Source of the DNA: a virus | IMG/VR virus record: IMGVR_UViG_3300031841_003468 | Coordinates: 62,001-126,000 of that record | DNA: 64,000 nt | Direction: 5' to 3' (one strand) | In this document: positions 47,939-57,134 of the stretch, piece by piece | Layout: each line of letters opens with the position of its first letter | Numbering within the stretch: the first letter of the stretch is position 1 | Made by a program: the position numbers and the translations under genes | Notes under the pieces: generated by a model | What the model was told of the DNA's origin: nothing | What the model saw: only the letters and a program-made list of their open reading frames with translations | The model's database searches: none

Positions 47939-50332
47939 ATGACATTTTCATTTGGAGCTTTTTCATCAGCACCCTATAGTGGGTTAGCTGTACAAGAGAT
48001 ATACGGTAGCTGTACTATATCAGCATCGGCATCTACTTCCTCCTCTGCTAAAACAGAGGTTTCGGGAGGATCTACAATCTCTGCCAGCGGTTCCGTTGTT
48101 TCTGTTAGTAAAATTGAAACTTCTGCACAGTCAGCAATTACTGTTAATGGTGCGATTGTAAGTGATGCGGTAACTACTCCACTTGGCGTATCACTGGCTT
48201 CCGGGATTAGTTTAACTTCTAGTGGCTCTGTTGTAGTATTAAATTCATCTTCTGTATCAGCCTCAACACTTGACTTGTCTAGTGACAGCAAAACAGAAAT
48301 ACCATCACGGGGGGCAACATCACTTTCGGCAAGCGTTGTTACTGAAGGCTTTACTAGAACATTAGGTTCTTCAATAGCTTCTTCTGTCTTATCTACGTCT
48401 ATTCAGGGTAAAACAGAAATACCATCACAGGGGACAACATCACTTTCGGCAAGCGTTGTTACTGAAGGCTTTACTAGAACACTAGGTTCTTCAATAGCTT
48501 CTTCTGTCTTGTCTACGTCTATTCAGAGTAAAACAGAAATACCATCACAGGGGGCAACATCACTTTCGGCAAGTGTTGTTACTGAAGGTTTTACTAGAAC
48601 ATTAGGTTCTTCAATAGCTTCTTCTGTCTTATCTACATCTATTCAGGGTAAAACAGAAATACCTTCTTCTGCATCTGGTATAACTATCGGATCTGTTGTT
48701 TCTATTGGTATACCTTTAACACTAGCGTCTTCAATAACTCCTGCTGTTGGTCTTGTGTCTTCAGGTTCTGTTATTTCACTAAATTCATCTTCATTGTCTG
48801 CATCTAGTGGTTCATTTGTGCCTGAAGGAAAAACTACAATACCTTCAACATCCACAACATCTGCATCAGGAAGTATTAGTAGTGAATCATTTATTAGGCT
48901 TAACTCACTTTCCAGCCTATCTGGTTCTGGTAGTACAAGTGCTAACTCTGTAATTACATCATTTGGAAACTCGAATGTTAGTGCGTTAGCATCATCAACT
49001 CCTGATAGTGCAATACAGCTACTTCAAGAAAGTAGTATACAGGGTAGCGGAACAACATCGTTTGCTGGAAAAATAACTCCTCTTGGTAGTTCTGATATTA
49101 ATGGTGGATTGAATGCTGTTCTTGGTACTGCAACTACACCCATTATTGTTATACCTACTCAGGGTACATCACTAGCAAGTGGCATAAATATTACCGCCAG
49201 TTTAATTAATGTATTTGGTGAAACCATAAAGGCTGGTGCCTTCCAGATTTCTTCAAATGGAACTATTGTTCTAAATCAAGAATCTTCAGTAAGCACATCT
49301 GGTTCTATTTTATCTAACGGGATTGTTCAGCCATTAGGATCTTCCAGTACTAATCTATCTGCAAGCACTAATGCACACGCTAGATTAGAAACATTTGCAA
49401 CTTCCGCACTAAACTCCTCAGGTATATCTGCATTTACTGGATTTATAACACCGCTTGGTTCATCCACACTAAATAATAGTGGTGTATTTACATCTGATAA
49501 TCATATAGAAATATCTTCGCTGTCAACTGTCCAATCTTTAGCCTCTACTTCTGCTAAGGGTGGGCTAATTATTCATCTTTCAGAAGAATATAGTGCTGCC
49601 TCATCATTTACATCTCAGGGTTTTTGTGTATTAAATAACAGCATAACTGGCGAATATATCTTATCAGATCAATTTGGAAACCCAATTACTGACCATCTAG
49701 GTAACTATATAGTTATGTCAGCCGATGGTGCAGTTTCAGATGCTCTTGTACAAAGCAGAATGATAGTTCAGCCTTTAGGTACTACAACTATGGGTGGAAC
49801 ATTAATTCAAACTAGCGAAGCAAAGACTATTATTCCTAGTATTGCATCTGGCAGCGTAAATGCTAGCATCTCCTCTCAGTCATTCATTGAAATGGCTAAT
49901 GACGCAACCTTGCCAACTTCACTATCTTTAGACATGCATACAATTATAGAAATGTTTGGTGAAGGATCTCAGAGTGCAAATGTAACAATAGTCCCACATG
50001 CAGCGACTGTAGTCAGAGGTTATTCTACTGCAGTTATTGAGGCTTTCTCAGCTTCAGTGGGCAAAATAACAATTCCTGTCACATCAACTCCTCAGGGTGT
50101 AGCACGATTCGTTAAGGCTAAGCTTTCTAGCCTGTACGAAAATCCTGATATTATAGATATAATTGTGTATATTAACTTAGAGGAAACTATGGATGTGAAC
50201 ATCAATAAGATTGAGGACGGTATTACTGCAAATATTACTAAAACCAACAGTATTACCAAGAATATAACAAAACAATCCGGCTTCACAGCCACAATCGAAC
50301 GTTCAAACTCACTAACAGCAACAAGAGGTTAA
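47939..50332 (+). CDS. Serine/threonine-rich repetitive fibre-like protein
   Basis: 797 residues, dominated by Ser, Thr, Ala and Gly in a beta pattern (GSSIASSVLSTSIQ). Residues about 118-240 are three nearly identical 40-residue repeats, TSLSASVVTEGFTRTLGSS and on. The last 80 residues differ (VRFV, DIIVYINLEETMDVNINKIE). Unlike other genes it has very low complexity. A fibre shaft or an O-glycosylated surface protein is possible; the nearby GDP-sugar genes make glycosylation worth testing. Confidence 0.55.
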   Translation: MTFSFGAFSSAPYSGLAVQEIYGSCTISASASTSSSAKTEVSGGSTISASGSVVSVSKIETSAQSAITVNGAIVSDAVTTPLGVSLASGISLTSSGSVVVLNSSSVSASTLDLSSDSKTEIPSRGATSLSASVVTEGFTRTLGSSIASSVLSTSIQGKTEIPSQGTTSLSASVVTEGFTRTLGSSIASSVLSTSIQSKTEIPSQGATSLSASVVTEGFTRTLGSSIASSVLSTSIQGKTEIPSSASGITIGSVVSIGIPLTLASSITPAVGLVSSGSVISLNSSSLSASSGSFVPEGKTTIPSTSTTSASGSISSESFIRLNSLSSLSGSGSTSANSVITSFGNSNVSALASSTPDSAIQLLQESSIQGSGTTSFAGKITPLGSSDINGGLNAVLGTATTPIIVIPTQGTSLASGINITASLINVFGETIKAGAFQISSNGTIVLNQESSVSTSGSILSNGIVQPLGSSSTNLSASTNAHARLETFATSALNSSGISAFTGFITPLGSSTLNNSGVFTSDNHIEISSLSTVQSLASTSAKGGLIIHLSEEYSAASSFTSQGFCVLNNSITGEYILSDQFGNPITDHLGNYIVMSADGAVSDALVQSRMIVQPLGTTTMGGTLIQTSEAKTIIPSIASGSVNASISSQSFIEMANDATLPTSLSLDMHTIIEMFGEGSQSANVTIVPHAATVVRGYSTAVIEAFSASVGKITIPVTSTPQGVARFVKAKLSSLYENPDIIDIIVYINLEETMDVNINKIEDGITANITKTNSITKNITKQSGFTATIERSNSLTATRG
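48292..48660 (+). repeat. Three 120-bp tandem repeats within a gene
   Basis: Units starting near 48292, 48412 and 48532 differ at only a few positions, mostly silent, and a partial fourth begins at 48652. The 120-base period keeps the reading frame, so copy number could change without breaking the gene. Confidence 0.85.
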
Positions 50333-50334
50333 TA

Positions 50335-50643
50335 ATGGCCATAAACGAAATTCATGTAAATGATATCGGTACAGTCTTCAAATTGACTGTAAAAGACGGC
50401 ACTAGTGTTGTCGATCTTTCTTCCAATACGGGCTTAACCGTTATTTTCAAGAAGCCTAGCAATGCAAAACTAGAGCAGACTGCAGTGCTTACTAATACTG
50501 GAACTGATGGCCTTATCGAATATACGATAGCTGAAGGCGACCTAGATGAATCTGGTACTTGGCAGATACAGGCTAAGGTTCAGATTAGTGATGGAACCTT
50601 TTATTCTGATATCCACACTTTCAAAGTACATAGAAACCTATAA
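50335..50643 (+). CDS. BppU-like baseplate or fibre protein
   Basis: 102 residues, one beta-sandwich: IGTVFKLTVKDGTSVVDLSS, LTVIFKKPSNAKLEQTAV, GTWQIQAKVQISDGTFYSD. The pattern resembles the N-terminal domain of baseplate upper proteins. Starts two bases after the repetitive gene. Confidence 0.6.
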   Translation: MAINEIHVNDIGTVFKLTVKDGTSVVDLSSNTGLTVIFKKPSNAKLEQTAVLTNTGTDGLIEYTIAEGDLDESGTWQIQAKVQISDGTFYSDIHTFKVHRNL

Positions 50644-50654
50644 GGAGAACTTTA

Positions 50655-51167
50655 ATGGCTTGGCAAAATGAAATGACATTGATCGTTCGTCACCTAGTTA
50701 ACGATCTAGATAGCTCTAGTTATACATTCCAAGATGACAGAATCCAAGAAGCAATCCTTGTTTCTGCTCAGCTAATGGTTAATGAACTAGACTTTGAAAA
50801 AGAATACACTATTGAGGTTGATGGTGCAAGTCTAAGCCCAGATCCAACTGAGGGTACTAAAGACGATCCATTTATCTCTCTTGTAGCTCTTAAATGTGCC
50901 TGCATCCTAACTGGCAGTGAGCTCAAAACTAAATCACTAAGTGCCATGTCTATCAAAGACGGCCCATCAGCCATTGATACTCGTGGTATTGTTCAAGGTC
51001 TTAATATTATTTATACAGACCTATGTAGCAAATATGAAACAGCTAAGCTACAATACTTAGCAACTAGAACTGTCAATGGAACAGCTATTCTTTCTCCATA
51101 CAGTTCACCAAATTACAGTTATCCAAGAAGTACTGGTGGAACTCACCGTTCTGGAGATTTTATTTAA
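50655..51167 (+). CDS. Head-tail adaptor-like protein
   Basis: 170 residues. MTLIVRHLVNDLDSSSYTFQ, then FISLVALKCACILTGSELKT, an alpha-helical profile like gp6/gp15 connector proteins, in the right position for one. AAGGAG site. Confidence 0.55.
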   Translation: MAWQNEMTLIVRHLVNDLDSSSYTFQDDRIQEAILVSAQLMVNELDFEKEYTIEVDGASLSPDPTEGTKDDPFISLVALKCACILTGSELKTKSLSAMSIKDGPSAIDTRGIVQGLNIIYTDLCSKYETAKLQYLATRTVNGTAILSPYSSPNYSYPRSTGGTHRSGDFI

Positions 51168-51192
51168 TTTTTAATCCTTAAGGAGATTTATT

Positions 51193-51405
51193 ATGGCAGA
51201 CGTAGCAATCAAAGCAAAAACTGCAGCCACTCAACCTAATGGTGGTCGTGCCGTTGTTTCAGTTCCTAAGGCAGGTATTGCCAATGGCCAAAACGTACTA
51301 GCTTCACCAATCGGTGCACTAGATGACACTGTGGCTAACATGGATACTAAGCTAGACAACAGATTTGATGATGTTAGATATTACTCAGGCGATCTAATTA
51401 CTTAA
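51193..51405 (+). CDS. Small virion-module protein
   Basis: 70 residues, MADVAIKAKTAATQPNGGRA..., alanine-rich start, acidic helical end (DDTVANMDTKLDNRFDDV). AAGGAG site. Unknown. Confidence 0.55.
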   Translation: MADVAIKAKTAATQPNGGRAVVSVPKAGIANGQNVLASPIGALDDTVANMDTKLDNRFDDVRYYSGDLIT

Positions 51406-51423
51406 TTTTAGAGGTGTAGTCAA

Positions 51424-51939
51424 ATGGCTATAGATATCCCAGCAGATGTATTTAACATCTATAATGAAGCAGTACAGCTATTTATCAGAAAGGCTAAATT
51501 AATCTACCCGGCTAAAAGGGAAGAATGTCCTAACTGCTACGTAGCTAACAATCACTATGGTGGAAGATCTACCTCCAAGTATAAAACTGGAGGGCCAGAT
51601 CCATTTTCCGCTGGAATGACCTGTCCTGTATGTCACGGTCGTGGATATAAAGAAGTAGAAGCATCAGAAGAAATTGATGTTAGAATTTATTGGGATAGAA
51701 GAAGCTGGACTGATGTAGGTATTGATAATCTTGACTTACCTAATGGTGCTATCCAGACTATTGGATATATGAGCGATTTAGGCAAGATAGAAAAAGCAAA
51801 ATACCTAGTTCCTCAAAACTATGGTAATATTTCAAATCATCATGAAATGAAATTCCAAAGAGTAGGGACATCATATCCACAAGGATTTAAGCAGAACCCA
51901 ACAAAATATGTTGTAACATTTTGGGAGATGGTTAAATAG
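51424..51939 (+). CDS. Neck protein with zinc knuckle
   Basis: 171 residues. ECPNCYVANNHYGG near 36 and MTCPVCHGRGYKEVE near 62-76 form two CxxC pairs like half of a DnaJ zinc module. A beta domain follows (IDVRIYWDRRSW). Genes of this type lie among head-completion genes in other phages. TAGAGG site. Confidence 0.6.
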   Translation: MAIDIPADVFNIYNEAVQLFIRKAKLIYPAKREECPNCYVANNHYGGRSTSKYKTGGPDPFSAGMTCPVCHGRGYKEVEASEEIDVRIYWDRRSWTDVGIDNLDLPNGAIQTIGYMSDLGKIEKAKYLVPQNYGNISNHHEMKFQRVGTSYPQGFKQNPTKYVVTFWEMVK

Positions 51940-51940
51940 G

Positions 51941-52573
51941 ATGGTCAAAAAAGGACTTACAATAGTAGAGACTAATGCTCAAATTGCATTAAAGATGAAC
52001 AAGGAAATAGCAGCCTATCTAAATAGAATGGCTAAGGCTAAGTATGGCTACATTGAAGGCAAACTTAAGCCTGTTGTTGCAAGTGCAATAGCGAGCTCTC
52101 CTGAAATATCATCACTACAAAGCGGTAAATTGAAGATGGACTTTGGATTAAATCATGACCCTACACAAGGAATTATTACCGCTATCACTGAAACAGTAGA
52201 AGTTAAACTTGGTACTGGCATAAGCCCTAGATCTCTAAAGGGAACATTAATCACCATTAACGTACAGCCAACAAGCTTAAGCAATTTATTAAATCAATCT
52301 TTTGCATTTCAGCAAACCGAAGAAGGATATTTGCTTCCTTGGTTTAGATGGTTAACTACAGCGGGTGATACTCCTGTAGTTATGGATTATGATGTTTCTT
52401 ATGGAAATTATAGGCAAAGTAGGGCAGGTGGAGCTATAATGAAGAAGGGTGGTGCATTTCGTGTAGACCCAACATATTCTGGTACAAGAGAAGAAAACTT
52501 TATCTCCAGAGCACTATCTAGTAATGCTCTACTTAGAGAAATAGATAATATACTTACAAAGGCATTTAAATAA
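51941..52573 (+). CDS. Tail completion-like protein
   Basis: 210 residues with a basic helical N-terminus (IALKMNKEIAAYLNRMAKAK), a beta middle and a helical end. By order (adaptor, stopper, completion, tube) it may be a neck or tail completion protein; no motif proves it. Confidence 0.5.
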   Translation: MVKKGLTIVETNAQIALKMNKEIAAYLNRMAKAKYGYIEGKLKPVVASAIASSPEISSLQSGKLKMDFGLNHDPTQGIITAITETVEVKLGTGISPRSLKGTLITINVQPTSLSNLLNQSFAFQQTEEGYLLPWFRWLTTAGDTPVVMDYDVSYGNYRQSRAGGAIMKKGGAFRVDPTYSGTREENFISRALSSNALLREIDNILTKAFK

Positions 52574-53532
52574 TGGCATATAACAATCAACTAAAAGGGA
52601 TCGTTAATACATCAGATGTTAATCTGACTACAATCCTCATGGAAAACATGATTGGTTTTTTAGATCATGGTTTAATTAACGCTGGTTCTTTCTTTAATGT
52701 AGAGCGTGGAGACATGGGTCTTTATAACGCATCGGAAGCCAAGCTAAGAATGGTGCAAGACCCTAGATATACAGACGGTCAGGTTTGGGAATCATATAGA
52801 TCTAACTGGGTATGGGAAACTGGATTAGACTCTTCAGATGATCCAATTTCTATTTCTGGCGTATGGGTTAATGGTAGTTATTATGAAAATGGCAATGTGA
52901 GCAAACCTTTCCATATTGATTATCCTAATGGTCACGTAGTATTTGATACTCCACTTGCTTCAACAGACCTAGTGGAAGTCAACCATAGTAATAAATGGGT
53001 TAAAGTTATGCCTCAGAGAGGTATGCCTTGGTTTAGAGAAATACAAACTGGTTCTTTTAGAAATGATAATCCTCACTTCCTTCAGTCTGGATCAGGCGAA
53101 TGGGCACAATTAGCAGAGACTAGAGTTCAGCTTCCTGCTATTGGGGTAGAGGTTGTCCCGAATAGATCGTTTAGACCATATCAGATTGGTGGTACTCAGT
53201 GGGCTATGACCGATGTTATTTTCCACATTGTTGCTGAAGAAGAGTGGGTAGCCGCCAATTTAACAGACATTATATCCTATCAAAACGATAGAACAATCGT
53301 ATTATTCGACAGTAATCAGGTAGCTGCTTCCGGGTCGTATCCTCTTGATGTAAACGGCTCAAAAACTACTAATGCCAATACAGAAGCACAATATCCTCAG
53401 TATGTAGATACTTATCCATACCAGAAGTGTTTTATTACTAACACTAGAGGACAGGGGATTACACAGATAGCCCCAGAGCTGTATATAGGCACTGTTCGTT
53501 GCACAACTGAAGTAGAAATGACAAATATTTAG
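52573..53532 (+). CDS. Virion structural protein near tail tube
   Basis: 319 residues, beta-rich and aromatic (YEWESYRSNWVWETGL-like region near 70-85, VEVNHSNKWVKVMPQRGMPW near 140). It immediately precedes the tube gene. Probably a tail terminator or neck component; unassigned. Confidence 0.55.
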   Translation: MAYNNQLKGIVNTSDVNLTTILMENMIGFLDHGLINAGSFFNVERGDMGLYNASEAKLRMVQDPRYTDGQVWESYRSNWVWETGLDSSDDPISISGVWVNGSYYENGNVSKPFHIDYPNGHVVFDTPLASTDLVEVNHSNKWVKVMPQRGMPWFREIQTGSFRNDNPHFLQSGSGEWAQLAETRVQLPAIGVEVVPNRSFRPYQIGGTQWAMTDVIFHIVAEEEWVAANLTDIISYQNDRTIVLFDSNQVAASGSYPLDVNGSKTTNANTEAQYPQYVDTYPYQKCFITNTRGQGITQIAPELYIGTVRCTTEVEMTNI

Positions 53533-53547
53533 TCAAAAAAACTCATA

Positions 53548-53560
53548 TTGTGTATTTTAT
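53548..53560 (+). promoter_or_regulatory. Candidate late promoter motif
   Basis: TTGTGTATTTTAT, 83 bases before the tail tube gene; the same 13 bases as the copy at 30902. Confidence 0.55.
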
Positions 53561-53642
53561 TGTATACCACTTTTGCCAAAAAGTACGAAGGATAGTTTTT
53601 TAATACGTATTACTATAACTAAACTTTTGGAGAATTTTTGTT

Positions 53643-54653
53643 ATGGCCAATAAAAGAATTTTTTATGCTTGCCAAGCCGTAGCTATCACAACCCAAGACG
53701 GTTCCGTTGGAGCTGGGAATGTGATGAAAGGTGTCCAGAGTGTTGGTATTAATACCAATATTTCTCTAGACCAAGTTTTCGAGCTAGGTCAAGCAGCCAT
53801 TTATGAAAATATAGAAGAAGTTGCCGAAGTTGAAGTAACCATTGAAAAGGTTCTTGACGGGCACAAACTTCTATATAACGCTGCTGCTCCATCTGGTGGC
53901 ACTGATATCGTTGCTGCTTCTGCGGAAGAATGTGACGTTTATCTAGCTATTTATGCTGATAGTGCCAACGCAATCGCTTCAACTAATAAAGTAAACGTCG
54001 TAGCCTGCCCTAAAATGGTAGTAGGTTCTGTTTCTTATAGTTGGACTGTTGACGGAACAGCAACTGAATCTGTTACCCTAGTCGGTAACGATAAGGTCTG
54101 GAATACCCAAGCTAGTGATCTAATGAGTGCCGATGCAGACACTAAGTATGCAGACGGTCTTGCCACTGGTATTGATGGAACTCACAGCCCTCTACACGCA
54201 GCCGCTGGCTCTGGTGTTGTTCGTAGAAGCAACGTTTATAGTCACGGTGATGGTGGTGCCGATTGGCCTGCCGCTGTTTTGACTAACGGTACTGCTGGTA
54301 GTCGTCGTGTTCAATCTATCAGCATGAGTGCTGACTTTGGACGTGAGAACATTCTAGAACTTGGCTCTTTCGGGCCTTATTGCAAGTACGCTAGTTTCCC
54401 ATTTGAAGTTTCAGCCGAATTTGAAGTTGTTTCTTCTGGTGGTGACTTAGTTAACGTTTCTGGTACTGGTAAAAACCTAGGTACTGGTGAGACTATCACC
54501 GTTACTGACCAAGCTGGAACTGTTGTCTCAGGTGACAACTTCAAGCTAACTGGAGTTTCATACTCTGGTGGAGATACTGGTGGCGGTAACGCTAGTGTTA
54601 CTTTTAGCTACTCTACTTTCAATAGCTTCACAGCTACTAACCCATCTGCCTAA
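53643..54653 (+). CDS. Major tail tube protein
   Basis: 336 residues. MANKRIFYACQAVAI, GVQSVGINTNISLDQVFELGQAAIYENIE and a beta-sandwich core fit tail tube subunits of large phages. It is preceded by its own late motif and has the high-expression codon bias seen in the capsid gene. The last 80 residues (FKLTGVSYSGGDTGGGNASVTF) may be a surface Ig-like extension. Confidence 0.72.
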   Translation: MANKRIFYACQAVAITTQDGSVGAGNVMKGVQSVGINTNISLDQVFELGQAAIYENIEEVAEVEVTIEKVLDGHKLLYNAAAPSGGTDIVAASAEECDVYLAIYADSANAIASTNKVNVVACPKMVVGSVSYSWTVDGTATESVTLVGNDKVWNTQASDLMSADADTKYADGLATGIDGTHSPLHAAAGSGVVRRSNVYSHGDGGADWPAAVLTNGTAGSRRVQSISMSADFGRENILELGSFGPYCKYASFPFEVSAEFEVVSSGGDLVNVSGTGKNLGTGETITVTDQAGTVVSGDNFKLTGVSYSGGDTGGGNASVTFSYSTFNSFTATNPSA

Positions 54654-54790
54654 TAGCGGATAAGTAGAATAGCAATAAAGACTTTTTATAGCGATAGCTA
54701 GATTTACAGATAAATATATAGGATAGAATTTGTCTAGCAAGTAATATTAAGTCATGATTAGGGATAATAGGAAGGAACTTTTTTTTAGCT
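54654..54790 (+). other. Intergenic gap before chaperone-like gene
   Basis: 137 bases without a gene. A small hairpin TAGC/GCTA lies at 54688-54701 and eight T lie at 54779-54786 just before the next start. No late motif is seen, so the next gene may rely on read-through. Confidence 0.4.
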
Positions 54791-55840
54791 ATGGAACAAG
54801 AGCAAAAAGAAGCTATAACTTACAGGATAATTTCTGGCGAATTTAGATTTCGTTACGGTGACATGCGTCTCAAGGTGATTGAGCCAGACAGTTCATTGAT
54901 GTATGAAGCCAGCGAAATATATAAAGAAGCATTTGAAGATGCTTATCTACAGGGTCTCTATACCGAGCAAGAAAGACTTGATCTTCTGCTAAAGAACAAT
55001 CTATGGTCTCCTCTTGACGATAAACATGCAGAATCTCTCTCTAAAGAAATTGATGATCTTAAGGTAGAATGTTTTAAGAACTTTTGGAACAAAAGAGAGC
55101 TTAGAGGATTTAAAAACTCTCTTAGAAGAAAAGAAAAAGAGTGGCAGGAAGCCCTTATGAAAAAACATCAGTTTTCCGATGTTAGTATTTCTGGCTACGC
55201 ATCTGCCGCCAAATGGACTTATATAATTAGTAATTCAACATATCATATGAATGATGAAAAGTGTTTGTTTGAAAACGTAACACTTCCAAAAGTAGTTCAA
55301 ACATATCAGTCCAATAAAATAAAAGACTCCGAAATAAGAGAGTGTGCAAGATCTACTCCTTGGAGCGGAATGTGGGGTGCGGCTAACCGAGAAGGCTCTT
55401 TGTTCGGAAAACCCACAGCTACCCTAACAAGAGAGCAGCTACTTATATGTCAGTATTCTAGAATGTATGATGGAATATATGAAAACCCGGATGCTCCTGA
55501 TGATAAAATAATTGAAGACGATGACGCATTAGACGGATGGATGATATCCGAAAGAAAGAAACGAAAAGAAGAAAAAGCCAAAAGCGAAGCAGAGCAAATG
55601 ATTGGAAATAGTAAAATTTCCGGTGCCGGAGAAGTCTTTGTAATGGCAGACTCAATAGAAGAAAGAGAAAAGATTATGTCTCTTAATTCAGCTGAGTCTA
55701 AAAATATCATTGCCGAAAGGAATGCAAGATTAGAACAGGAAGGATCTCTGGTTGATGCCCAACTTCCAGATGTCCAGCGGGATTTGCTGGTTCAGCAAAA
55801 CGAAGCATTTATATCAAATATGGGCGGTAACAAAACTTAA
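54791..55840 (+). CDS. Tail assembly chaperone-like protein A
   Basis: 349 residues between tube and tape measure. EIYKEAFEDAYLQGLYTEQERLD then LLKNNLWSPLDDKHAESLSKEI, a helical layout shared with the 290-residue protein at 56216. Charged, lysine- and glutamate-rich helices at the end. No slippery frameshift overlap with a second frame was found. Role inferred from position. Confidence 0.5.
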   Translation: MEQEQKEAITYRIISGEFRFRYGDMRLKVIEPDSSLMYEASEIYKEAFEDAYLQGLYTEQERLDLLLKNNLWSPLDDKHAESLSKEIDDLKVECFKNFWNKRELRGFKNSLRRKEKEWQEALMKKHQFSDVSISGYASAAKWTYIISNSTYHMNDEKCLFENVTLPKVVQTYQSNKIKDSEIRECARSTPWSGMWGAANREGSLFGKPTATLTREQLLICQYSRMYDGIYENPDAPDDKIIEDDDALDGWMISERKKRKEEKAKSEAEQMIGNSKISGAGEVFVMADSIEEREKIMSLNSAESKNIIAERNARLEQEGSLVDAQLPDVQRDLLVQQNEAFISNMGGNKT

Positions 55841-55856
55841 TTTTAAGGAAAATTAG

Positions 55857-56213
55857 ATGGACAATTTTAATGATCTATTAAAGCAGTCTCTCGACTACAA
55901 GCAGAAGAGAGATAGCAGGTATAAGGAGGTCTCTAAAGATCGCCTTTGTAAGATCGCTAAAAAGAAAGTTCAAACAACTATGATTGGCTCTCTTTCTAGC
56001 ATCGAAAAACATTTAGGATTTTTATGGGGTCACGGCGAAGCCGTTGAGGACTTAACCCCAGAACAGGCTGCAGTCAGGGCACTATTTGAAGAAGCACGAG
56101 CAGAAATTCTTGATCGTGGTAATACTCAAATCAGAAATCTAGAAACTGAGCTTGTTAACTACGATATAACTTGGAATAAACAAACTACTAATCTAAGAAT
56201 GAAGGACAACTAA
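55857..56213 (+). CDS. Small tail-module protein
   Basis: 118 residues, MDNFNDLLKQSLDYKQKRDS..., helical and highly charged. AAGGAAA site. It lies between the two chaperone-like genes; unknown. Confidence 0.55.
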   Translation: MDNFNDLLKQSLDYKQKRDSRYKEVSKDRLCKIAKKKVQTTMIGSLSSIEKHLGFLWGHGEAVEDLTPEQAAVRALFEEARAEILDRGNTQIRNLETELVNYDITWNKQTTNLRMKDN

Positions 56214-56215
56214 AA

Positions 56216-57088
56216 ATGGAACGTATTATAAAAAGTGTAAGCCTAGAAGGAAATGAAGTATCTGTCAAGGTTATCTCCCCCAATGCTAAAGCAGTTAGAG
56301 ATGGACAGGCAGCATACAATAAAGTATTTAGAGAGTCTCTAGAAAACGGTTCTTTATTGCGTCAAAAGCTTGGCGAATACATGGAAGAGCAGGGACTATG
56401 GGACGAAGCCAAAGAACTGAAATACGCTGAAATTATGCAAGCTATTGCTCAAGATGAAGAGACACTACAGTCTGGTGGTATTCCTTTGTCCGAAGCTAAA
56501 GAAATTGCATTTGGACTTAAAGCAAAAAGAGCACAGTTCACCGAACTTATTTCTGAAAGAAATCAGCTAGACGCTATGACCGCAGAAGGAACAGCAGACA
56601 ATGCTCGTTTTAACTCTTTGGTTGTTTCTTGTGTGCTAAATCTTTCTGGTGGTCAAATTTGGAATAGTATTGAAGATTATGACTTAGAAGCAAATGAGCC
56701 TTGGGCTGTCGAAGCTGCAAGTGCTTTAGCTAACATGATTTATGGTATTGATGAAAATTATGACCAGACTAGAGTTGAGCATAAATTTTTAGTTGAATAT
56801 AAATTCACCGACGAAAAAGGTAGACGCATTAATGAAGAAGGCCATCTTGTAGACAATGAGGGTCGTCTAATTAATGAAGAAAACCATTATATTAAATATG
56901 ATGATGAAGGTAATGAAATTAGAATTACCAAAGACGGTGAAGAAATGGACGAAAATGGAAATGTAGTCACAAAATTTTCTCCATTTTTAGATGATTCTGG
57001 AAAACCAGTTACTCCTCCTTCTGAAGAAGAAAAGGAAGAGCCAAAAAAACCTGCCAGAAGAACACGAAAATCTACGGCAAAAAGCTAA
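56216..57088 (+). CDS. Tail assembly chaperone-like protein B
   Basis: 290 residues. N-terminal SPNAKAVRDGQAAYNKVFRESLENGSLLRQKLGEYMEEQGLWD parallels protein A at 54791. Near residues 198-255 a run of NEEGHLVDNEGRLINEENHY and YDDEGNEIRITKDGEEMDENG units forms a short acidic repeat. The tail is basic (PARRTRKSTAKS). Likely a tape-measure chaperone by position. Confidence 0.5.
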   Translation: MERIIKSVSLEGNEVSVKVISPNAKAVRDGQAAYNKVFRESLENGSLLRQKLGEYMEEQGLWDEAKELKYAEIMQAIAQDEETLQSGGIPLSEAKEIAFGLKAKRAQFTELISERNQLDAMTAEGTADNARFNSLVVSCVLNLSGGQIWNSIEDYDLEANEPWAVEAASALANMIYGIDENYDQTRVEHKFLVEYKFTDEKGRRINEEGHLVDNEGRLINEENHYIKYDDEGNEIRITKDGEEMDENGNVVTKFSPFLDDSGKPVTPPSEEEKEEPKKPARRTRKSTAKS

Positions 57089-57091
57089 TTT

Positions 57092-57105
57092 TTGTGTAAT
57101 TATAG
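57092..57105 (+). promoter_or_regulatory. Candidate late promoter motif
   Basis: TTGTGTAATTATAG at the end of chaperone-like gene B, 127 bases before the tape measure start. Confidence 0.45.
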
Positions 57106-57134
57106 GTAGGGTAAGCTCTACAAACGGTTAGTGC

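Noticed and set aside
47974-48855. Minus-strand open frames opposite the Ser/Thr-rich gene
   Set aside because: Low-complexity sense coding produces them; no ribosome sites or promoters on that strand.
54654-54790. Possible slippery frameshift site AACTTTTTTTTAG before 54791
   Set aside because: It is upstream of the start codon and no upstream frame runs into it; the tube gene stops 130 bases earlier.
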